A stretch of DNA of 6,871 nt from Methanothrix sp. (GTDB lineage: Archaea > Halobacteriota > Methanosarcinia > Methanotrichales > Methanotrichaceae): NCBI GenBank assembly GCA_028682845.1, contig JAJRAT010000190.1:1-6871 (forward strand), read 5' to 3'. A program made the position numbers and the translations under genes. The notes beneath the pieces are model-generated. The model was not told the origin of the DNA and did no database searches. It saw nothing but the letters and a program-made list of their open reading frames with translations. Shown one piece after another: positions 1 through 5,683 of the stretch. Positions within the stretch are counted from its first letter, which is position 1; each line of letters starts with the position of its first letter.

Positions 1-1
1 C

Positions 2-415
2 CAGGCGCTGATCATCTTTCCGGTAGCCATCCTGCTCGGCGTCAAGTTCATCCCCAATCCACTCTACATCATCGCCGCCTTCCTGATGCTGTTCATGATC
101 TCGGGAGGCTTTGCCGCCCTCTCTATCTTTGTGGCCTCGCTCATGAAGACCAGAGAGCGTTTCATGGGCATCGGCCAGGCGTTGATCATGCCGCTCTTCT
201 TCGCCAGCAATGCGCTCTATCCGATCTCGCTGATGCCGCCGTTCCTGCAATCCATCGCCTCTATCAATCCACTGACCTATGCCGTGGACGCCGTCAGGGG
301 CTTGATGATCAGCGGAGATGTGGCAAATGTTCCTGCGGATTTTGCCGCGGTGATCGTTTTCGACATCCTGATCTTTGCCGTGGCATCAATAAGCTTCAGG
401 AAGATTATCGAATAG
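2..415 (+). CDS. ABC-2 type transporter permease, C-terminal part (5' truncated by window edge)
   Basis: The frame is open from the window edge to a TAG stop and gives 137 visible residues; the true start lies outside. The protein is very hydrophobic. About four membrane segments can be seen, near visible residues 3-14, 22-45, 58-75 and 117-132. The stretch MPLFFASNALYPISLMP, followed by SINPLTYAVDAVRGLM, is the typical C-terminal half of DrrB/ABC-2 membrane subunits: a small re-entrant segment, a periplasm-facing loop, then PLTYAVDAVR. Such subunits form the membrane channel of drug, lipid or polysaccharide exporters and pair with an ATP-binding protein, probably encoded just upstream (inference). 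It faces the minus-strand permease at 730-1518. The two share the family pattern but are clearly diverged, so this is not a recent duplication. The substrate cannot be told. Confidence 0.88.
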   Translation, partial: QALIIFPVAILLGVKFIPNPLYIIAAFLMLFMISGGFAALSIFVASLMKTRERFMGIGQALIMPLFFASNALYPISLMPPFLQSIASINPLTYAVDAVRGLMISGDVANVPADFAAVIVFDILIFAVASISFRKIIE

Positions 416-439
416 CGGCTCGGCCCAGGTGACTTGCGG

Positions 440-468
440 CTCTTGATAATGGCCGCGATTCTCAAGAG
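440..468. repeat. Inverted repeat / hairpin downstream of the plus-strand permease
   Basis: CTCTTGA (440-446) and TCAAGAG (462-468) are perfect 7-bp arms around a 15-nt loop. They begin 24 nt after the TAG stop of the upstream permease. GCGGC (436-440) can alternatively pair with GCCGC (452-456) inside the loop. No long T-run follows on the plus strand, so a classical intrinsic terminator is not demonstrated; a 3'-end structure is an inference. Confidence 0.5.
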
Positions 469-470
469 GC

Positions 471-496
471 AAATCAAGGAGCACTCATCTTGATTT
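471..496. repeat. Second inverted repeat, 8-bp arms
   Basis: AAATCAAG (471-478) and CTTGATTT (489-496) are perfect inverted arms around a 10-nt loop, starting 2 nt after the preceding hairpin. The right arm ends in three T residues on the plus strand. It may contribute to the 3' end of the plus-strand permease transcript. Confidence 0.5.
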
Positions 497-501
497 CGCC
501 A

Positions 502-581
502 CTTACTCATTTTGAGTCTTGCTCACTTTGAGTCTTGCTCACTTTGAGTCTTGCTCACTTTGAGTCTTGCTCACTTTGAGT
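502..581. repeat. 16-bp tandem repeat, about five copies
   Basis: The unit TTTGAGTCTTGCTCAC is repeated exactly four times (511-574). A fifth partial copy follows (575-581, TTTGAGT), and a degenerate half copy precedes (502-510, CTTACTCAT against CTTGCTCAC). The period of 16 is not a multiple of three and no reading frame crosses the array convincingly, so it is non-coding. Each unit contains TGAG and CTCA half-sites facing each other across 5 nt, and successive units face each other as CTCA-CTT-TGAG, so small hairpins can form both within and between units. The four central copies are identical, which suggests recent expansion or homogenisation. Confidence 0.93.
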
Positions 582-586
582 TCGCA

Positions 587-604
587 TCTTCGCGGTCTTC
601 GCGG
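587..604. repeat. 9-bp GC-rich direct duplication
   Basis: TCTTCGCGG occurs twice back to back (587-595 and 596-604) and runs into the left arm of the long inverted repeat. The pattern of TTCGCGG, CTTTGCG and CCTTCGCG words resembles non-coding GCG-rich repeats I recall from several environmental bacteria and archaea; that resemblance is from memory. Confidence 0.6.
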
Positions 605-685
605 CTTTGCGCCTTCGCGTGAGATCCTTTTCTCAATTCCGTTCCACTTGCGTCAAAGGCTGTATCTCATGCGAAGGCCGCAAAG
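605..685. repeat. Long imperfect inverted repeat between convergent genes
   Basis: The left arm, CTTTGCGCCTTCGCGTGAGAT (605-625), is matched by the reverse complement of 664-685. The pairing gives 21 base pairs, with one extra base on the right (one C of 678-679) and a G619/T670 position that is a G-U wobble in plus-strand RNA and a C-A mismatch in minus-strand RNA. The loop is 38 nt (626-663). It sits between two converging permease genes, where it could act as a bidirectional 3'-end structure, or it may be a pair of opposed copies of a dispersed repeat. The sequence alone does not decide. Confidence 0.75.
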
Positions 686-708
686 GGCGCACAAAAATTA
701 TATATCTT

Positions 709-718
709 AAAAAAAAAA
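709..718 (-). terminator. Oligo-T terminator after the minus-strand permease
   Basis: Ten consecutive A residues on the plus strand read as T10 on the minus strand, starting 11 nt after the TAA stop of the permease. A further T5 (complement of 693-697) and the long inverted repeat lie just beyond. Archaeal RNA polymerase terminates efficiently at oligo-T tracts in the non-template strand (established knowledge), so this is the likely 3' end of the cobN-permease transcript. Confidence 0.65.
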
Positions 719-729
719 TCACTAAATAA

Positions 730-1518
730 TTATGCGTCCTTTCTCTTCAAAGCCAGCAACGCTCCGCCTGCAAATAGCGCCAGGAAGCCGATCATTGCCA
801 GAATGGACAAATACGGCGTGCTCTGGCCCAGGATCGAGGCGCGCAGGCAGATGCTGGCGTGAGTGAGCGGCATCAGATAGAGAACATACTTGAGAGCTGG
901 CGGCAGAAAATTCAGCGAGAAGAATGTCCCGCCCAGGAATGCCATGGGCGTGATGATGATGCTGGTAAACATGATCATATCGTCGTAGGATCTGGCGAGC
1001 AGGGCTGAAAGCACGCCCAGGAATGCGAAGACGAGACATGTCAGGGCAAGGCTGGAGAAAAAGAGCAGATTCACATGCATAGTCGGCATGATGATGAACG
1101 CCATGATGAGAAAGGCGATGGAGCTGACGGCACCGCGCAGAACGCCGATGAGGGCTTTGCCGAGCAAGAGCGCCGACTGGTCGACGGGGGCCATGAGCGA
1201 CTCGTCGAAGCTGCGCCAGTGAATCTGGTCCACGACGAGCCTGGTTCCCGAGCCGTTGAAGCTGCTGTTCATGGCCGTCATGGCGATGATGCCCGGAATC
1301 ACGAATTCGAGATAGCTCATGCCGTCCATCTTGATGTTGCCGCCAAGGCCGTATCCGAATGCAGCCATGTAGAGCAGGGGACTGACCACAGTCGCTATCA
1401 GGTAATTGGGCAGGCTGCGGCGCAGGGCCACCAGATCGGACCAGAGGATGGCATAAGCACCCTCTGATCCGAGTTTCAATCTTTCCACGAACCCTGTTGC
1501 CGATTTAGTCTGGCTCAT
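730..1518 (-). CDS. ABC-2 type transporter permease (NodJ/DrrB-like)
   Basis: This 262-residue protein has the length and pattern of ABC-2 membrane subunits. A soluble N-terminal stretch (1-35) is followed by six probable membrane segments near residues 38-58, 68-88, 118-143, 150-173, 180-200 and 236-257. Family marks include SPLLYMAAFGYGLG (46-59), an amphipathic stretch WRSFDESLMAP (101-111) before segment 3, and FLPPALKYVLYLMPLTH (204-220) before the last segment. The protein ends in a basic tail, KRKDA. The ATG lies 5 nt after the cobN stop, with only a weak ribosome binding site, so translational coupling to cobN is likely. No ATP-binding subunit is adjacent. Export or import of a tetrapyrrole, metal complex or precursor is suggested only by the cobN context; the family by itself gives no substrate. 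Confidence 0.9.
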   Translation of the reverse strand: MSQTKSATGFVERLKLGSEGAYAILWSDLVALRRSLPNYLIATVVSPLLYMAAFGYGLGGNIKMDGMSYLEFVIPGIIAMTAMNSSFNGSGTRLVVDQIHWRSFDESLMAPVDQSALLLGKALIGVLRGAVSSIAFLIMAFIIMPTMHVNLLFFSSLALTCLVFAFLGVLSALLARSYDDMIMFTSIIITPMAFLGGTFFSLNFLPPALKYVLYLMPLTHASICLRASILGQSTPYLSILAMIGFLALFAGGALLALKRKDA

Positions 1519-1523
1519 CAGTT

Positions 1524-4500
1524 TCAGGCCTTCAATACCTTTGCCATCCTCTCCTTCCAGGCAGCTACGTCATCCATATTCAGGACATCGATGGAGCCGC
1601 CCTGAAACTCGCCGCCCACGTCTCCCATTCGCTCTTCCATCCAGCCTTCAATCTCGAGGTAAAGGGACTTCAGGGCATCCAGAACCTCCGGGTCGGCCTT
1701 CCACAAACCTCTCTGCTCCGCCTCCAGCAGCCTGCGACCGATCTCTTCCATAGCCCAGGGGTTGTTGTCCTGGAAGAACTTGCGGTTCTCTTCATCCATG
1801 ACAAAGGTCTTGGCGATGTCGTCGAAGATCCAGTCGTCCACCTCCTGAGTGGTGGCCTCCCAGCCGTAAACTCTGCCCACGCGCTTGGAGATGTCGCCCG
1901 CGCCCTTGTAGCCGTGCCGCTTCATGCCGTCGATCCACTTGGGGTTGAGGAGTTTGGTGCGGACGACTCTGCGCACCTCGTCGGCCAGGGCTCGCACCTC
2001 GACGTGATCTGCGTCTCGCGTGTCTCCGTAGTAGGCTTCCACATTCTTTCCCGAGACCTCACGGGCGGCAATGGTCAGGCCGCCGTGATTTCCGAAGTAG
2101 CAGCAGCAGCCGAAGAGGTCCTTCTCGTCGGTGGTGGTCTTGTTGAAGGTGACATCCACGCTCTTGAGCTGCTTCATCAGCCGCTCCTGGGACTCCTCGC
2201 CGAAGAAGCCCTTGCCGTAGGCGTAGCCGTTCCAGTAGATGAAGACGTCTGAGAGATCCTTCTCTTTCTTCCAGGCCGATGCATAAACTGCCAGGTTGAC
2301 GCCGTTTCCGTAGGTTCCCGGACGGCTGGCGAAGATGCGGGGCGTGGAGCCGTTCTCCAGGTCGTGCTTGCGTGGGAAATTCATCTCCGGCGGCTCGTCC
2401 AGCGCCGCCACTTCCCGGATGGCCTGGTCCATGATCTCGATGCAGTTGTAGAAGCAGTCGCGGGTGATGCCGCTGACCCGCACGGTCAGGTCGATCCTGG
2501 GCCGCCCCAACTCTTCCAGGGGGATTATCTGATAGCCCTTCAGCCGTCCGCCCTTCCAGACGGGCTGAACGCCGATGAGGTAAAACATCTGGGCCATCTG
2601 CTCACCGTCGGCGTACATCACGTCACCCGCCATCCAGAACATGGCCACGTTCTCCGGAACCCGGCCCTGCTCCGCTCTGTACTTCTCGATCAGGCTGTCG
2701 GCAAGCTTCCTTCCCACCATCCAGGCAGCTTCCGTCGGAACTGCGGCTGGGTCCAGCGAGAAGAAGTTTCTCCCCGTGGGCAGGACCTCGATCTTTCCCT
2801 TGGTGATGAGGCCGGAGGGTCCCGGCTCGATGAAGCCGCCCGAAAATCCGTGCAGGAGGCTCTTCATCTCTTTGGATTCTTCCAACCGCCAGCACAGCTC
2901 CTCCACGCGCTCCTGCAGAGCGGAGAGGGAGCCGTTGCCGGACAGATCGCGTGAGGCGAGAAGCGCCTGCAGGGCACCATGTATTGCGTTTTCGCCATTT
3001 TCGCATTCATTTGCATTGCCATTGCCGTTGCCGCCATTTTCGCCATCCATCCCGGCAACTTCCAGATCCTGCATCATGGCGGAGATGAGATCCTTGGAGA
3101 GCAAATCCAGCTCTTGCAGGTCTTCCATTCTGGTAGTGACCTCTTTTCCCAGCAGCTCGGCAGCGGCCTTTCTCACCTCGGGACGCAGGATAGCCCGCAC
3201 CATCTCTTTGCGCCTCTCGCCCTCGGGCAGGAGGCCGAAGATGTGCATTCCGTCCGGTATCTGGGTGTTGTAGAGCTGCGAGATCTTGTCGTGCGCTCGC
3301 TCCAGGATCTCTTCGAAGCCGGCTCCGGATGCGATCAATTTCTCCAGCTTGATCTCTTTGGCCAGGTTGCTCTTCTCGATGAGTCCGAGGATGATGTGTT
3401 CCAGAGCGTGCGCTCTTCCCCCGTCGGAGACCCGTGCCCGGTTGTACTCGGCGATCCTGTCCTCCAGCTCTTTCAGCTCTCCGTAAAGATCGGAGTCGGT
3501 CATCACGGTTTGCATGTGGTCCACCAGCACGGCGTAGCTGCGCCTCTTGGCGATGGTTCCCTCGGGCGGGTTGTCTGAATTGTAGATGTAGAGATGCGGC
3601 ATGTCTCCGATGCCGATGTCCGGGTAGCAGTCGCCGGAGAGGCCCACGGACTTGCCGGGCAGGAACTCCAGGTTGCCGTGCGTTCCCACGTGCACGATAA
3701 CGTCGGCTCCGAAGCATTTTTCGATGTAGCGGTAGGTGGCCAGATATTGATGGGTGGGCGGGACCTCCGGGTCGTGCAGGATCTTGCAGACCTGGCCGTC
3801 GCAGCGCGCTCCGGCGCAGCCGCGCTTGGGCTGGGCGCAGACGAGGGCATTGCCGTATTGAACGCCGGTAACGACGATCTTTCCCTGGTAGAGCATGGCG
3901 GGCGGAATGCCGTCCTTCTCTTCACCCGGCGGCCTTCCCCATGCCTCGCTGACCCGATCTCGCACGCGGGGCGAGAGATGGTCGAACCATTGCAGGTACT
4001 CGTCTTTGCCGATGTATGCCAGGGCCCCGCCCTTTTGCACAATCTCCTCGATGGGAGTCCAGCGAAACTCGGAGATGGCTTTCCGGCTCATGATGGTCTC
4101 GATCAACTCTTTGCCGGTGGCAGGCGGGTTTTCCAGCGTGTATCCCGCTTCAACCATGCTGTTCATGATGCGGGCCACGCTCTCCAGGGTGTCAAGGTGT
4201 GCTCCGCCTCCGACCGACGCCTCAACTGAGACGCAGGGGTTGTTGTGCAGGATAAAGGCGACTTTGCGCTCCGAGACCGGCTTATTCTTGAGAGCGACCC
4301 AGCGAGCGATGCGCGTGCAGACCTTGGAGACGCGCTCCGGGATGGGCACATGCCGCTCGATCAGGGCACCGTCGCTCACCGATTTGTCGGTCACGCCGAT
4401 GATGATGGGCTCGATGACGCCCTCGAACTCCGGCATGGCCACGGACCAGCCCACCTCGCTGCTGGACAGGCCGTGAATGTCCCTGTCCCACTCCTCGACG

Positions 4501-5309
4501 GTTTTGTGGTAGACGGTGAGGGGGTGGAAGATAGGGATATCCATTCGTTTGAGGGCTTCGACCGATTCCGCCATATTTTTGGAGCGGAAAACGGGCTGCA
4601 AATTGAGGACTGCATCGATCCTGCCGGAGAAGAACCTCTCGGCCACCTCGCCGCTGGGCCAGGCACCCAGGTCCTTGTCGCCCATGCCGAAACAGAAGGC
4701 TGCCAGCACGGAGAACTGCTTTTCCAGCTCATAGATCACGGCATCGACAACGCCGAGGTCGCTGTTGGCCCAGTAGGTGCGGGAAAAGATGATGCCCACC
4801 GCGGGGCGACGGATGGGACCGTGCCACTTCAGGTATTCCTCCAGCGTTGCGAACGGCTTGTCGGAGCGCGGGTGGTAGAGCCCCTGCCAGAGCAATTCCC
4901 GGGGCGGCTCATAGTCGAATTTCAGGTCCGGGCCAAGGGCGCTGCTGCAGGCGTACTTGAGCATGTTCTTGTAGTTCTCCGGCCCGCCGAAGAGCACGTA
5001 CTTGTTCACGGTAGTCGTGATTTCCAAAGAGACATTGGACAGAGCCCAGTGGGACGGGTCCCGGCCAAAGGAGATGACGGGCGCAATGGGTTTGGACTCC
5101 AGGGCGGGGACTATCTCATCCCAGCAGGCCTCGCTGGAGGGATGAAGCAGGATGAGGTTTGCTTCTTTGAGGGATTTCAGGCATTTTTCCAGATCTGCGG
5201 GATCGGTGAACTGGGAGGAGGACCAGGCCTCCAGATCCACGCCGATCTCTTTGGCACCTTGCAGCAAGAGGGGCAGCTCGCTGCTCCAGGTTATGGTTAC
5301 AATCTTCAT
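1524..5309 (-). CDS. cobN: CobN-like cobaltochelatase / magnesium-chelatase large subunit homologue
   Basis: This 1261-residue protein has the usual CobN length and family motifs in order: AWGRPPGE (456-463), HDPEVPPTH (512-520), HVGTHGNLEFLPGKSVGLS (540-558, with H544 and E548 at the expected metal/porphyrin positions), GRPRIDLTVRVSGITRD (935-951), RIFASRPGTYGNGV (991-1004) and NPWA (1183-1186). VRVSG fits CobN better than ChlH/BchH. The family inserts a divalent metal into a tetrapyrrole with an AAA+ partner (CobS/CobT or ChlI/ChlD type), which is absent here. Oddities are a four-cysteine stretch at 491-508 (C-x6-C-x4-C-x4-C), three consecutive cysteines at 1068-1070, and an Asn/Gly/Glu-rich linker at about 754-774. 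The start is supported by GGAGGT 7 nt upstream. Methanogens make cobalamin by the anaerobic route with a small CbiX/CfbA-type chelatase, so the substrate and metal of this protein are uncertain. The gene symbol denotes family only. Confidence 0.93.
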   Translation of the reverse strand: MKIVTITWSSELPLLLQGAKEIGVDLEAWSSSQFTDPADLEKCLKSLKEANLILLHPSSEACWDEIVPALESKPIAPVISFGRDPSHWALSNVSLEITTTVNKYVLFGGPENYKNMLKYACSSALGPDLKFDYEPPRELLWQGLYHPRSDKPFATLEEYLKWHGPIRRPAVGIIFSRTYWANSDLGVVDAVIYELEKQFSVLAAFCFGMGDKDLGAWPSGEVAERFFSGRIDAVLNLQPVFRSKNMAESVEALKRMDIPIFHPLTVYHKTVEEWDRDIHGLSSSEVGWSVAMPEFEGVIEPIIIGVTDKSVSDGALIERHVPIPERVSKVCTRIARWVALKNKPVSERKVAFILHNNPCVSVEASVGGGAHLDTLESVARIMNSMVEAGYTLENPPATGKELIETIMSRKAISEFRWTPIEEIVQKGGALAYIGKDEYLQWFDHLSPRVRDRVSEAWGRPPGEEKDGIPPAMLYQGKIVVTGVQYGNALVCAQPKRGCAGARCDGQVCKILHDPEVPPTHQYLATYRYIEKCFGADVIVHVGTHGNLEFLPGKSVGLSGDCYPDIGIGDMPHLYIYNSDNPPEGTIAKRRSYAVLVDHMQTVMTDSDLYGELKELEDRIAEYNRARVSDGGRAHALEHIILGLIEKSNLAKEIKLEKLIASGAGFEEILERAHDKISQLYNTQIPDGMHIFGLLPEGERRKEMVRAILRPEVRKAAAELLGKEVTTRMEDLQELDLLSKDLISAMMQDLEVAGMDGENGGNGNGNANECENGENAIHGALQALLASRDLSGNGSLSALQERVEELCWRLEESKEMKSLLHGFSGGFIEPGPSGLITKGKIEVLPTGRNFFSLDPAAVPTEAAWMVGRKLADSLIEKYRAEQGRVPENVAMFWMAGDVMYADGEQMAQMFYLIGVQPVWKGGRLKGYQIIPLEELGRPRIDLTVRVSGITRDCFYNCIEIMDQAIREVAALDEPPEMNFPRKHDLENGSTPRIFASRPGTYGNGVNLAVYASAWKKEKDLSDVFIYWNGYAYGKGFFGEESQERLMKQLKSVDVTFNKTTTDEKDLFGCCCYFGNHGGLTIAAREVSGKNVEAYYGDTRDADHVEVRALADEVRRVVRTKLLNPKWIDGMKRHGYKGAGDISKRVGRVYGWEATTQEVDDWIFDDIAKTFVMDEENRKFFQDNNPWAMEEIGRRLLEAEQRGLWKADPEVLDALKSLYLEIEGWMEERMGDVGGEFQGGSIDVLNMDDVAAWKERMAKVLKA

Positions 5310-5316
5310 TTGCAGT

Positions 5317-5322
5317 ACCTCC
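5317..5322 (-). promoter_or_regulatory. Ribosome binding site of cobN-like gene
   Basis: On the minus strand GGAGGT stands 7 nt before the ATG at 5309. This is a near-perfect Shine-Dalgarno sequence, it fixes the cobN start, and it argues against the upstream out-of-frame ATG at 5349. Confidence 0.85.
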
Positions 5323-5448
5323 AGGATAATAATACACGGGAATCTTCATGATTAGTGCGAATCAAATATTGTCTCTTGCTCTAGTTTAATAATGATTTTG
5401 GTTGAAGTAATATTAATTGAAAATGAATTCACAAAAGAACTATTTATT

Positions 5449-5557
5449 ATTACTTGCAGACAAATTCATAATATCAAATGATGATAGGCAGAGATATCAA
5501 TAATAAAAAATACCCGCAGAATACTTGCAGAAGGAGATGATCAGCGGCACTTGCAGA
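5449..5557 (-). promoter_or_regulatory. Cluster of TCTGC-type direct repeats upstream of cobN
   Basis: Read on the minus strand, TCTGCAAGT begins at 5557, 5531 and 5460. TCTGCGGGTAT begins at 5520, directly abutting the 5531 copy as an 11-bp tandem pair (TCTGCAAGTAT then TCTGCGGGTAT). A weaker TCTGCCTAT begins at 5492. The starts are 26, 11, 28 and 32 bp apart, and the surrounding DNA is AT-rich with many TATA-like words. The arrangement resembles a multi-site operator for a DNA-binding regulator of the cobN-permease unit. That role is inferred; no promoter element can be assigned with confidence. Confidence 0.45.
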
Positions 5558-5612
5558 AATCAATGATTATCGTTAGGAATTGAAAAATTAATCCAAAGGC
5601 ACCGCTTGCCCG

Positions 5613-5650
5613 AAAAAGAAACGGAGCAGGACAGGAATGCGCCCTGCCCC
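5613..5650 (-). terminator. Probable terminator of the cysteine desulfurase gene
   Basis: The arms at 5623-5630 and 5643-5650 pair as a 7-bp stem with one internal mismatch (core GCAGG with CCTGC) around a 12-nt loop. On the minus strand this is followed within about 1 nt by a T-rich tract, TTTCTTTTT (complement of 5613-5621). It lies 33 nt after the TAG stop, so the desulfurase and cobN are probably separate transcription units. Confidence 0.5.
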
Positions 5651-5661
5651 ACACACACACA
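5650..5661. repeat. (CA)6 dinucleotide microsatellite
   Basis: Six CA units lie between the desulfurase stop and its probable terminator stem. They read as (TG)6 in the transcript. Confidence 0.8.
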
Positions 5662-5683
5662 GTCTTGAGCGATCTTTCCGGTC

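Larger units (their letters stand above)
5310..5612. other. AT-rich intergenic region upstream of cobN
   Basis: The stretch between the desulfurase terminator and cobN contains no credible gene: only very short frames without a well-placed ribosome binding site. It is much richer in A and T than the flanking genes, as expected for an archaeal promoter region. Several TATA-like words exist on the minus strand (for example around 5384-5393 and 5441-5450), but none stands out with a clear BRE and spacing. I see no tRNA and no cobalamin-riboswitch B12-box sequence. It carries the TCTGC repeat cluster and the cobN ribosome binding site, listed separately. Confidence 0.6.

Noticed and set aside
277..510. 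77-codon minus-strand frame opposite the left permease
   Set aside because: It is antisense to the permease and to the hairpins, with no supporting start signal.
502..581. CRISPR array
   Set aside because: The 16-bp units abut directly without spacers, so this is a tandem repeat.
5116..5349. 77-codon minus-strand frame starting 40 nt upstream of cobN (also begins ATGAAGATT)
   Set aside because: It is out of frame with cobN, overlaps its start, and lacks a ribosome binding site, while GGAGGT is placed correctly for the ATG at 5309. The shared 9 bases are probably chance.
4245..5351. 368-codon open frame on the plus strand across the cobN 5' half
   Set aside because: It is antisense to a protein with clear CobN motifs, has no family features or ribosome binding site, and is explained by the GC-rich codon use of the real gene.
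5310..5680. Cobalamin riboswitch in the cobN leader
   Set aside because: No B12-box-like sequence or comparable structured GC-rich core is seen, and such riboswitches are essentially bacterial.
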